Assembly (NCBI GenBank): GCA_017590115.1
Contig: JAGGNK010008670.1
Location: 8,750,541-8,814,540 of the forward strand
DNA: 64,000 nucleotides
Origin: Montifringilla adamsi
Taxonomy: Eukaryota; Chordata; Aves; Passeriformes; Passeridae
Direction: 5' to 3'
This document shows, piece by piece, positions 40,401 to 52,100 of the stretch. Numbering within the stretch: the stretch's first letter is position 1; each line of letters begins with the position of its first letter. The notes below the pieces were generated by a model. The model was given only the letters and a program-made list of their open reading frames with translations, made no database searches and had not been told where the DNA came from. Made by a program: the position numbers and the translations under genes.

Positions 40401-41771
40401 CCTATCCCATACAGTCACAGGCTAGCTGATGTTGTTCCTATCTGAAATCACAAATCTTTGTGCAAGGTAACACTCATCTTCCCTCCCCCTGTGCAATTAA
40501 GTCTTTCTCAACTACCCAGGTCAAAGAGTTTAAAATTGTTCTCTAATTTATAGTTGCCAGAGATTTGATTTGCAGAACTACTGAAAACACAGTGTCAATC
40601 AGAAGGATCTGTAAGAATTAAACACTTCCCAGGTTGTTCAGGATACTCAACACATCTCCAAAGAGAAATTCCAGATCAATGACTGATTGAAAAGTTTACC
40701 CCACCGGCTTCACCAGATCCTCCAGCACAGCAGTGAGTGAACATTACCATCTAATGGCTGTGCCTGCTAATTACAGCTATAATTCCTACTTTAATGGTGG
40801 AGGCTGGTCCTTGTGTAAGTACTGATGCACTGAAAAGGCTGTAGGATTGGAAAACAAATAAACATGGAAAGATAATAAAAGCAGAATTTATGATTTTGCA
40901 GTACCCATCAATCACCTCTGGTGCACAAGGTGAATGGAGGAATCCTGCTAAAATGTTTCTGGCTAACATGTCACAGTTGCTGCACTGATGGCTACACGTG
41001 CTGCAGACACATGAATAATGACCACCATAAATAATAATCCAATGCATTAGTAACTGTGAAAGCCTTTTAAGATTCTAATAGTGAAACATGATTCCAGCTT
41101 CTTTTTTTCCCTGACAGCAGGATGAAATTTCTCCCATCCCCTCCCAGGCCAATGCCAAGGGTTGCACCAGTCCCAAGCTTCTCCCCAGTCCTTCTCCATT
41201 TTGTTGCAGGTGTTATCTGCACCAATGGGCACATCTAGAAGCAGCAGAGATGATTCAGGCTGATGACTGAGAAAGCTAGGACTAGGGACTAAAATTCTGG
41301 AAGCCTGGGTGTGGGATGAAGGTTGCTGTTTCACTGAGCTCTTTGTCAGAGGAATAGGGGAAATACAGATCTGTATGTGCTCATGACATAGATTCATTCT
41401 CCTTATTTCCAGCCCTGCTTTTTCTGTTGGAAGTTGCAATTTCCACCGTAGGTTTGATGAGAGGTTTACACAGCTGATGCTTTCACAGTGTAGCCTAAAA
41501 CATCACACCTGACTCATTGCTCTCCTGCTAACCCTTTATGGGAGAAAGTGACAGATGAGAGGTTCCCAAACTGTGCTGATTCTGCACTTTCCTGTAGGAT
41601 GAAGTCTTGCCCCCACTCATTCTAAAGGTGCTGGAAGAACAATCCCCCAATTTGTTTCTTGATTCCTGCAGTCTCAGCTATTTGTGTAATCCCATGCAAA
41701 TCAAGAGCTCAGTGTAACAAAGGGTCAGAGCCTACGAAAGAAGTTAATTATGCAGCTTGCTTTGTCTGTAG
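37428..41771. other. Region between the two CYP2 relics
   Basis: No haem-loop exon and no CYP2 exons 1-3 are recognisable. One unexplained open segment with plausible splice borders sits near 38,560-38,690 (see findings). TA-rich sequence occurs at about 40,280-40,320. Otherwise I see nothing. Confidence 0.5.
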
Positions 41772-43367
41772 GCATGGATCTCTCTGTTCCACTCCCTTCT
41801 GCCATCAAATGGATGTGCTTTTTGGATATTGCTTCACTACAGAGGTTGTCATGTGCCAGAGACTGCTCAGAGGATCCCAGGCCATGGCAGAATTCCATGG
41901 CATCTCCTGGCCTCAGGTGAGCAAGGGCTTCCCTGTGATTGTATCAACACCTGGCAGCATTCCTCAGTGAGCTGTGGCATGGAGTGATTGTTCTTTGCCA
42001 AGGCACAGAGAGGAAGAAGAGCTCTTAAATGAACACTGAGCTCTGCTGCAGCCAGCACTCACTGCTGTGCCCTTCTTTTTTTAATAATGATCCCTCTGCA
42101 ACCATTCCTAGCTTACTATGCCTACAGACTCTTGAATCACCTGTAACAGCTCTCTTCAGAGAGACTTAGCCTGACTTATATATATAATATGCAGCATCAA
42201 ATTTGCCGTGGGGCCAGAATCAGGTTTTTCCTCTTAGCTTGTGCCTTGGAGGGTTTCGTAATAACCCTGATTTCCTGTGTTAGACTGGGCTCCAAGACCT
42301 ATCCAGAATAAACAGGACAAGCTGACATGAACGTGGCTTTGAGAACTACAGACAAGTGTTGACTTGAAATTTAGGAAGGAACAGGTCATTTGGGAAAACG
42401 TAAAAACTTAGAAAACTTAAGAAAAATTGTATTTAAGGGAATTTAAATCTGCCAGATCTGAAAGCTACCAGTGGAAAGCAGGCAATCCAGAAATGTATGG
42501 TAATGGTCATCCTTAACACACTTCCCTAAGAGAGAATTTTTAAAAGAATTAAGTGGTCATGCATTTCTTATAGTCAGACAAGTAACAATTGTGGATCATT
42601 GCAATGGTTAGGCACAGTTCAGCTGTGAACATTCAGCCTGTAAGTGCTCTGTGAAGCCAAGATGTTCATGGCATTCCCCTGCTTGTATTTCCAGGTGCAG
42701 CTCCAGGACACTTTCCCATCACTGCTGAGGCCCTCAGGCCCTTTGTTGATGAGAAGGCTGCTGGCAGAGACACACCTGCAGGATCCATGAACTCTTACTA
42801 AGGCTGATCAGGCATCACCAGAAGAGCTGGGTGCCTGTACAGCCACAGGACTTCATTGCTGCATGCCTGAATGAGATGTTAAAGGTAACTAGTAATTGTC
42901 TCTTAGGCTGCTGCTACATATTACAAATGCTTCTAGTTAAAGTATTTCCAGCAGCACTCCTCCTTCCTCTCCTCCTTTTCTTCCTGAGAGACTGTTGAGC
43001 TATTTCTTTCCTTGAATTCAACCTAAAACATAGAGTGATGTTGTTCCACTCTAGACTGAAAGAAAACTTACTGTGTGCTGTCTTCCTCTTCAGCAAGATC
43101 ATATTTTTTAACAGAACAACAAGGCTGCTGTCTTACCAGCTCCACCAACACAGTATGGAGCCTGTGATGAAAAACAGATCTGTTGCTGGGAATTTGCTAC
43201 ACCGTTAGAGCAGTCTTAAATCTCACTGCCTGTCTCCTACCTGCAGGCAGAGGATGGCACGCTCTCTACATTTGGGGTGCAGTGATCACAGATCTCTTCA
43301 GAGCAGGGTCAGACACCACCTTCACTTTATGCTGAGCACTCCATGATGGTGCATCTGGAAGTGCAAG
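41772..43367 (+). pseudogene. CYP2 pseudogene relic (exons 4, 5 and 6 with frameshifts)
   Basis: Exon 4 relic 41772-41916 (145 instead of 161 bp) has acceptor tag and donor gtgagc. It reads MDLSVPLPSAI in one frame, then VLFGYCFTTEV, RLLRGSQAMAEFHGISWPQ in another. Exon 5 relic 42695-42884 (190 instead of 177 bp) begins VQLQDTFPSLLR, hits a stop, and resumes as LIRHHQKSWVPVQPQDFIAA then CLNEMLK before gtaact. Exon 6 relic 43247-43367 (121 instead of 142 bp) reads ITDLFRAGSDTTFTL in one frame with stops on either side. Splice sites are preserved around all three. I found no exons 1-3 before it or 7-9 after it before EIF4E2. It is distinct from the relic at 36.8-37.4 kb because exon 6 occurs in both. 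Confidence 0.85.
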
Positions 43368-45540
43368 GTGGGAAATGTGTGTAGCTGCACTTGGACGTGG
43401 CATGTCCTTGTTCATGGCTCATGTTGATTCAGCTGTCCTGATCCTCCTCTGTAAAGGTGGCTTGGGAATTTCGAGTTTCTGCATAGAGTCTGCACATCAA
43501 TAATTCTTGAATGCTCATTATTAGTCCTTTTTTCAAATTCAGAATGACTCCAAGAGGTGTCACATGCTGTCATTTGTCCATCCTGTGGAATTGAATATAA
43601 GGACTGAACAACCCTGCCATTTGCAAAAGTAGTTTTACAAGAGATGGTGTGCTACAGCAGCACAAGTGAACCCAGGGTTTGTGGGGACCCAGGACATCAC
43701 ACTGCAAGTCTTCCCTGTCACTGAGGTCTCTTAATGCCACTAAGCTTTTGGTACAACCCTTAGACAAAGCAGAGTCAGGCATCACATCTTGTGTCTACAT
43801 TTTGACCCAGGCTGCAAAACTACCCAAAGGTGAGTTTGAACAGCCCATGAGGAACTCTTCACTGGGAATAGGATGCTGGATGTTATCTACATGCTATAAT
43901 ATGAACAAATCTGTTCTCAGTTTCCCTGTCTCATTGCAGAGATGTTACTTTTATCATATTTCCATACGGGATTTCAAGAGTTAGGTCAGTGTATAAAGGT
44001 ACCAGTATAACAAACTTTGTCTTTTAAACTGGTACAAGCTAAATATAAAACCCACAGAAATTTCAGAAAAACACTGCCTGTATATGCAATTTATTGTATT
44101 AGCTGAATACTTTAAATCTGTGTCCAACCTGATGTAGGTGGTCTTCCCAATAGATAAGATCCATGTGGCTTTGGGGGAAGCCTCTTTGAGAAAATCAAGA
44201 TCCAAGTCAGGGGTTTTGATCAGTGTGAAGCCTTCACTTCAGTAGGGTTTAGTGGTGTTCTTTCTTTTTTAAGTTTGATAACTGTAATTACTGCATCCTC
44301 TGGTGCTCTAAAATCAATCTTTAGCAGTGCCTAATAATTTCTAAATAAGCTATTAAGTAGGAGATAACAGAGTGTGACCCTGTTTCTCACCCCATAATAA
44401 TTACTTGGCATTTGCATTGGGCAATTTCAAGAGAGTGATTGATATCTTGGCAATTTAAGTCATTAGTTTTTGACTCTATGTAAAGGATCTTTGAATGAGC
44501 AGGTCTCCATAGTCATTTGTGTAACACATTCTTTCTGAAATATTTTGGTAAACTTCTGGTCTTCAGAGCACACAGATCCCATTTAGGGATCCTGTTTGTT
44601 ACCAACCAGGAAATTCTTTATGAGTTTTTGAACTATTTCTGCTACTATTTATTTCTAAATAATCTTCCATGTCTTCTAAGGTTATGAACACAGGTTTGAG
44701 CCCATAAGGCAACAGGATGGGAAGGCCAGTGGTAAGGATATTTCGCCTAGGACTTGGGGGGCCCCTTTCCCTGTTCTGCCACACTCCTGGGATTTCAGGG
44801 ATATTGCTGAGACACCCATTGCTTTTGCTTTCCAATAGTAAGGTAGGAATACCTGTGATACATTGCTGTGCTTTACAAGGATGAATACACTCACACACTA
44901 TAGGTCAGAGGATATGTAGTGCTTTATAAATGCTGAGTACCATTTTTTCATGTTCCCGATCAACAGACTGATGAGAGATGTTAGTTATTTAGCATAAATA
45001 AGTTTTAAATAGGCTGAGTTACACCAAGTTATAATATTGTGGATTTAATATGCAGTTTTTGCTTTGCTTGCTTAGCATGAGTACCTGGATTACATAGGCA
45101 ATGATTTTTTTTTACTCTTTCCACATCACAAATTGATAAGAGAAACAGAAACTACGGCACTCAGAACTCTATTTACTAACTCTGCCAGATAGCAGAAATC
45201 ACTGGTCAGAGATTTGCAAAGCACTCTGGAAAGACTCTGCGCTCATGGAGTAATCTGGGAACAGATCCATGAAGTGCAAGGAGATGCTGAAGGAGGAACT
45301 ATCGCCCTTATCCTCTGTGAAATGTCCATTATCACTTCAGGAGCTTGCAGGCTCTTTACTGGGACATTTTTCCCGTTTTCTGTGCAATCCCTCACTGTAC
45401 ATGAAAGAAAGAATTTGTCTACACATAACACGGCCGCTGTCGCCACAGGAAGCAAGGTGGGAAAACCCTTTGAAGAGTAACTGTCAGCGTTCTCAAACTG
45501 TATTTACCCGAGCAAAATTAATTGCGTGAATAATTTGTAA
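43368..45540. other. Region between the CYP2 relic and the EIF4E2 CpG island
   Basis: No CYP2 exons 7-9, no recognised repeat and no coding exon could be supported on either strand. AT-rich up to about 45,170, then more mixed toward the island. Confidence 0.5.
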
Positions 45541-46170
45541 CTCTCTGGCTCGCTCGCCGGCGCCAGCCACGCCACACCCAAGATGGCGGCCCTGCCCTGA
45601 GGGGCGCTCCCGGCCGCGCGCTCCCTTCCCCGCCCGCCGTGCGCGGTGTCACGGCTCCGGGGGGAAACGCGGGAGGTGATGGCGGAGCCTCCGGAAGCGG
45701 CGGAAGAGTTTCGCGGTCGGACTCAGCAGGGCGGAAGTCGCTGAGGCGAACGGGGGTGGCGGCGGCAGCGAGCGACGATGAACAACAAATTCGACGCGTG
45801 AGTGTCACCCCCGAGCGCCCCCGGCCGGCCCCCGGTGCGGGACCTGCACGGCCCCGAGCCCCGCCGGCGCCTCCCGCCGCTGCCCCGGCGCCGGGCGGGC
45901 GAGACGCGATGAGTCACGGGGCTACGCACAGCCCCGTCCGTGCAGCCGGGGCCCGGCCTGGCCCCGAGGGGACGCGGGACCCAGAGGTGTGGGCGGTGGG
46001 CCGGTGGCAGGCCCGCACCGGGGAGGCTCCGGCCGCCTCGTAGCCCCGCTTGTCTCTCGCCTTTTCCGGCCCTTGGCAGGGAGGGGGGCGGGCGGAGATT
46101 CCTGTGGGGCGCTGGGTGCTGGCGCGGTGTCTGCTCGCCCCAGGCGCTGCCTCTGCACTGCTGGGGGGCG
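45541..46170. promoter_or_regulatory. CpG island promoter of EIF4E2
   Basis: Abrupt GC- and CpG-rich block with no TATA box, spanning the region before and after the first coding exon. It contains a YY1-type element AAGATGGCGGC at 45580-45590 and ETS-like elements (ccggaagcgg at 45691, gcggaagt at 45731). This is the typical architecture of a broadly expressed gene. Open frames on both strands here (for example the long proline/arginine-rich ones) are composition artefacts. Divergent transcription is possible but not shown. Confidence 0.85.
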
Positions 46171-49100
46171 TGGGGAGCGGGGTGGGCAAGAGTCAGCAGA
46201 GGTAGGGTCACAGGTGTTCGTGTGGGCCCGCTGAATAGCAGGGAGCCCTAACAAGGAACTGGGGTTTCCTGTGGCAGATCAGTATCCAGCACTAGCTACT
46301 TGAGTTTTTTCCAAAAAGCTGTTTTGTTGTTCACTTCGGCTTAAAAGTGCTTGCCCAAGATGCCTGTGATGGGCATGAAAGTAGAAGTAGTTTTTACTGT
46401 GTGTCAAGTGTAGATACCCAGACTGTGGTGGCCGTTGTACCATGGAGGAGCTTTGGAGCAGAGAGCTACCTTGGCTTGGTATGGACCTTCTCAGCTGTGT
46501 GATGGCTCTCTTTGTTATTTTTCTTTACCAGATTGAAAGATGATGATAGTGGAGACCATGACCAGAATGAGGAAAATAACACACAGAAAGACAGTGAGAA
46601 GGAAAAGAATGATCGTGAGAAACCACAGAGTACTACCAAGAGGAAGGTATGGTGCTGGCATCTGCACTCCTCTGCCAGGGCATGGTGTGGCACTGCTGGG
46701 AGTCAATCCTCAGTTCAGGGATAAGGAAAATAAGCCTTGGAGGGCTGTGGCCTCAGTGCATTGTTTCTGCTGCAGTGAAGACAGAGGGACTACGTTTGAT
46801 TTCCGTAATTTGATGTCACTTTTGGAGGCCTCTCATCTGAGGGGTGAATGCTCCCTTCACTAGCATAGCTGGTGCCCTGCCAGGCTTTTGAATGGAAATG
46901 AGAAAAAAAGCTTTATTTTCATCCAGATCAAATTTGGAAGAGGACTTGGGGACAGGACTCCTCTCTGGCAGGACAGTAGTGGCTTGAAGGTGGTTTTGCA
47001 GGCAGTGTTTGTGACACTGTTGAAAGAACTTTTAACATGTGTCCCTGTGTGTAGTGTAGCCTGGTCAAGAAGGCATAAGGCATATATCTCCCCTGGTTTG
47101 GTTTTTTTCCATCTTGTTTAGGAAAACTGCTCTGCCTGAAGTAATCCAACCCTTGTAAACTTGCCATTGTCAAGAGGAGAGTAGAGATTTAAGCCCTGGT
47201 AACTCCTGTAACAACATCAAGTAGTGCGAGATAAGGGCTTTGATTGGGATTTTCTCTGTAAATTTTGACTCCTGGTTAATGAGCTCTCATTAGCCTCTTT
47301 TGTGCTCATTAGAAGTATTTTTAATTAGAAATCAGTGTTTTGGAAATTACAAAGTGATCACTGCCCACTGCTGGTGATGAGTTCTGCCAAAGCTGACATA
47401 ACAAGTTCTTAGATTAATCTTCTCAGAGCACTGGGGTGTTGGTTGCTTAAGGCAGTTGGTGTCACCAAAGAGTTTTAATTGCATTTGAATCATGATTCAT
47501 TATAAATGGGGTTTATCCTTCCCAGAGGATGAACGTGTCTTTTTTTTAGCTTAATTTGAAAAAGTTAAAAGTCTCACATTTCCCTTTTTAGTTTGTCTTT
47601 TTTTTTTTTGATTCGAGACAGGCACAGACTAAAAAGAATTCAGTCATGATGTCTTGAATAGTTGCTTTTATATGCTGTAAATGCAGTTTTTCCCACTCCC
47701 CTTTTTAGAGGAGCACAGGAGGGGTAAACAGGCTTTTGTGTTGTGCAGGCTGTGGTGCCGGGGCCAGCTGAGCACCCCTTGCAGTACAACTACACCTTCT
47801 GGTACTCGCGACGCACGCCCGGGCGGCCCACCAGCTCCCAGAGCTACGAGCAGAACATCAAACAGATCGGCACCTTTGCCTCCGTGAGTACCCCTGCTGT
47901 CCCCTGTCACTGACTGCCTGCTCCTCCTGCCCTGCTCCCTGCCTGCTGCCTCTGTCCTGCTGGCACTGAGCGATTTGCCAAGGCAGACGAGCTCTTGAAG
48001 TTCAGCAGGAGATGTGTGTTTAGCACTTTGTCCTGTGCTAGACTTCTGTGCGTGGTAGTAGTTGGTATAATAACAGGGAAAAAAAAAAAGAGCAGCCTTG
48101 TAGTTAATTTATGGCTGCAGCAAGAGAAGGAAGGAACAGCTTTTCTGTTCCATTTCTGCGTTGTCCCTCACACACTTCCCTCCACCCACATTCCCAGCAC
48201 AAAGACTGTGTTTGGAATAAGCATCTGGCATGCTGTATTTGCCAACAGCTGGTGGCCTGTTGTCTGTCTCTAAGTGATGGACAAGGTGCAGTTTGATGTT
48301 GCAGTCAAGTTCATTGAAAGGCAAATTGCTCTTCTTTTCTCCTTCCACTCTGTGGTTGCTTGTTCCTGGAATAAACTTGAGCTCGTCCTGGGCAGGCTGT
48401 GTTGGGTTTTTGCATGGTGCTGGCAGAGTAAACCTGCCCTCAAGAGCCCAGGATGTGTAAGCAGAATGTGTCCCCATGTCTGTTCTAGAGCCCAGGAAGT
48501 CTGTTGGCTCTTGTCTTCCTTTTCTTCTAAGTCTTGTGTTTGCCCAGTTTTTTCAGGGTCTCTTATAAATGTTAATTCTGCCCACCAGTACATATGCTCT
48601 GTAATATGATAATTTATAAAAACAGCTCTTTTTTCCTTCTGGAGGCTGCCTAAAAATATGTGTGTCTGAGCGGCTGGGTTGTGTTACTGTATCCACATAG
48701 GATAAGGGTGGGAAGAAGAGCCCATTGTTGTGGATAGTTACTGCTCCTTTTAGTCTCTGTGAGCAAGTACTTTCAGTTCAGGGGATGAAAAATACGGCTG
48801 CTGCTTGATGTTCTGGCAATAACTTTCAGTCTGATAAATCAGTGTAGACTTAGCATTGATTTTTAGCTTCTTAGAGGAAAACCATGTTGTTGAATATTCT
48901 GTTGTTTGCTCTTTGCTACAGAGAATTTGTTGGGACCATGGTTGGCTGCAGTTCTCTTAGGATGGAGAGAGACTGGCCAGCGTATTTGATAATGTGTTTG
49001 GGTCCAAATTCTGTTTAAGGAGATGGGAGGGCAAACTTCATAAAGAATTGTCTAGCTGAGTCTGTGTTCAGAATTATTCTTGGCTTTTCAGTGGAAAGCT

Positions 49101-52100
49101 GTAAAAGCTGTGAAATGTGAACCACTAGAGGGCACGTTCCTTCACTGTGGGAGTGTGGTTTCCCCACGGATGTTTGGACGTGCCTGACAAAAATAGATTG
49201 TTTCTGACCCCTCCTCAGTCTTGGTTCATAATTTTATTGGCTTGGATGCAAATTCCAGCTTGGATGGCAGAGGTCAGAGATTGGAGTGGAATTCCAAGTG
49301 CTGACCAAGTCATTAAGGTCTCTGATAAAGTGCTTGGGGTGATGTCTGCCCCCTCCAGCTGCACTGCTGGTCTGCTTAATAGCTATTGTCTTACTGAGCA
49401 GAGTCTTCTTAAAATATGGAAATTAGTATAACCTCTTCCACTGCCGTGTTTAGTTTTAAAGATCCATCCTCTCTTAAATCCTTTCTTACCCAGTGATTCT
49501 CAAAAGGTAAATATACTGCTTTTAAGAACTATACAAAATAAATCCCTTGCCTTACGGTCAGATTGCCTCAAGCAGACACAGGGGTGCCAAAATGGAATTG
49601 GTTGAAGTGAAGTGGTCCAAGTGTACCATGGCAGCCTGTAAAAGGAAGTAAAAGATATTTAAATAAAAACTCTGAATAGTGCCTTCTGATCTTAAACTAG
49701 CACCAGAATGTATATTTTGTCTTAAGATCTGCATACAGTAAAATTAAATACAAAAAAAAACCCCAGGTCTTATTTGAAGGCTTCTGCAGTTTCCATGGTC
49801 ACAGAGAGCAGTGGTTATGCAGGGTGGAGAGGCTTGGCTGTAGCTGATGCCTTTGACACATACCCAGTGATTGAAAGTTTGGGCAGTATGAGTTAAAAGA
49901 TATGTTTGGAACTGTTCTCCAAAGCAGCTGTTACCTTAGCACAGATTTCTTCAGACAAACACTGACTTTAGAGGCACCCACTGAATGTTTCAGGTGGTCA
50001 CCTGGTAACAGAGCCAGTCAGAAACAGGCACCCAGGCTCTGACACTACTGTTACCTTTTGTGTTGCCTAATCAACATCCTGGTGACAGGGAGTAGAGCAG
50101 AAGAGGAAAAGGTGGCTCTGGGGGGCTGGTGTAAAAATGGCAGCCTTCTTCTATAGAAATCTTGACTGTGAACAGTTTGAGCAGGCTCACTGTGTGGTTG
50201 GTGTTGTTGCAGGTGGAACAGTTCTGGCGGTTTTACAGTCACATGGTACGTCCTGGGGACCTGACAGGCCACAGTGACTTCCATCTTTTCAAAGAGGGCA
50301 TCAAACCCATGTGGGAGGTGAGTTGGAGCTCTCATTTCTGCCTTGATATTTTCCCACAATATTTTGGAGGAAACCTTCTACAGTAGAGAGATTCTTGTAT
50401 TTTTTTGAGTGAAATCCTTTTGTCTGGGTTTCCTGTCAACTTGTCCTCAGAACTCTGTCCATGTAACCTAACAGTCCAGAGAGGGAAGATGGGGAAGTTG
50501 CTGGCTGCACCCTCACAAAGGTTGCTGAACTGCCATTGCCAATGGAGGGGGTACCCCATCGCTGCCTCCAGTGACAGCAGTGCAGGGCTTTCCTCTGGAA
50601 GGACTGAACCTCTCCAACAAAGCTTATAAAAACTAACCCTCCCTTTTCAGTCAAGGAGGTGCGTATGGTTGAAAACCTGCACACAGAGCTGGAGATGGAG
50701 AAACAACTTTGCCTTTTATTTACTATTTGCTTTTTTTGGTTGTTTTGGTTTTGTTTTGTTGTTGTTTTGGTTTGGTTTTGTTCCAGGGCACTTTAGTTTG
50801 CTTCTATTTCTATCCAAATCTGTTAAAAGAAATTTTAAACGAATCTTTGCCCAGCAAATCATTCTCTCAATTCCTGGCCTGCTTCCAGCAATGACCAATA
50901 GCATTCACAATATGAGGATTTTATGTGTTTCTCTGAAGTATGTAATTATACTGCTTGGTCTTGAGAAATTTATATGTGACCCTCATTAGCAATTATTTTA
51001 AGCAAGCTATTTTATAGCCAGTTACTGCAAATACTATTTATATAAAATGTTTAACCCTCTTTGCACTCCTGGTGAGCAAGTTCCTCAGACAATGTGTTGA
51101 CCAGAGAGTCTCCAAGTTAATCATACCAGAATTTCTATAAAGCATTTCCCAGTAGACATTTTAAGATGGAGGTGGAGAGATTCTTTAGTATTTTTACTTC
51201 TGGCCCTACTTCCTTCTTACATTTCTAGAAGAGGACTTGAGATCTCACTTCTGACCTTCCATTGCTGCATGCTTTGTAGGGCTTTATTTAGACTTCTTTC
51301 TCTTCCAAACCGATCCTCAGTTACTGTGATTCTCATAGGTACATATGTGCCTGTGTGTAGCTCTGATCTTTTTCTGCATCCATCTGTGCTTTTTCTGGTA
51401 AAGTCAGAAGCACTAAGCATAATAATCCCTGGTGATTTACTGGGCTGCAGATCATTATTATTCTGGTGAAGGAAAATCAAATGCTTGACTGAACCAAAGC
51501 TTGTTTAACCTGAAAGAAAACTAACAACCACAAAGCACATGATACAGCATCTGCCTCCCAATCACTGCTCTCTCTCTAGCTTTGAACCTGCTTAAGTCAC
51601 CTTTGAGATATTTTTAGCGATATCACTCTCTTCTGATGCCCATTAGTCATTGTGGACACTTTGAAGAGTTAAACCCAGCTCCCAGTCTAAAGGCTGTGAT
51701 GTTCACAACTTGGAAAACAAGGGTACTTAACAGAAAGCAGTTTGCTTCTCACAGGATTCTGCCACATTCCTAGAACTTATGTTGATTTGGATGGCTCCTG
51801 TCAGGCTTTGAGATTTGTCTGGAGCTGACGCCTTCCCCTTTCAGTCCAGCACATACCTGAAAAGTAGGAGTCAGGTGAATGCTGCTGTTACACTGACACT
51901 TCCATGTTTCCTCAGGATTGCATTGTTAGCACTTGCTGCCTCTGAGAGAGCAGACAAATATTTAGTTTTATCTGAGCCCTAGAGAAGCTTTAAGGCTAAA
52001 ATAAAATTAACTTTATTTCATTAAGGAGGGTTGGGCTGCCTTGCCTGGCATCTTCAAGGTGTGTCCCAGCTTGGCAGAGGGGATTGCTGGGGATTTGGAG

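Noticed and set aside
45518..46254. Several long open frames on both strands over the CpG island
   Set aside because: High GC removes stop codons. The predicted proteins are proline/arginine/glycine-rich and overlap each other in different frames; only EIF4E2 exon 1 is supported.
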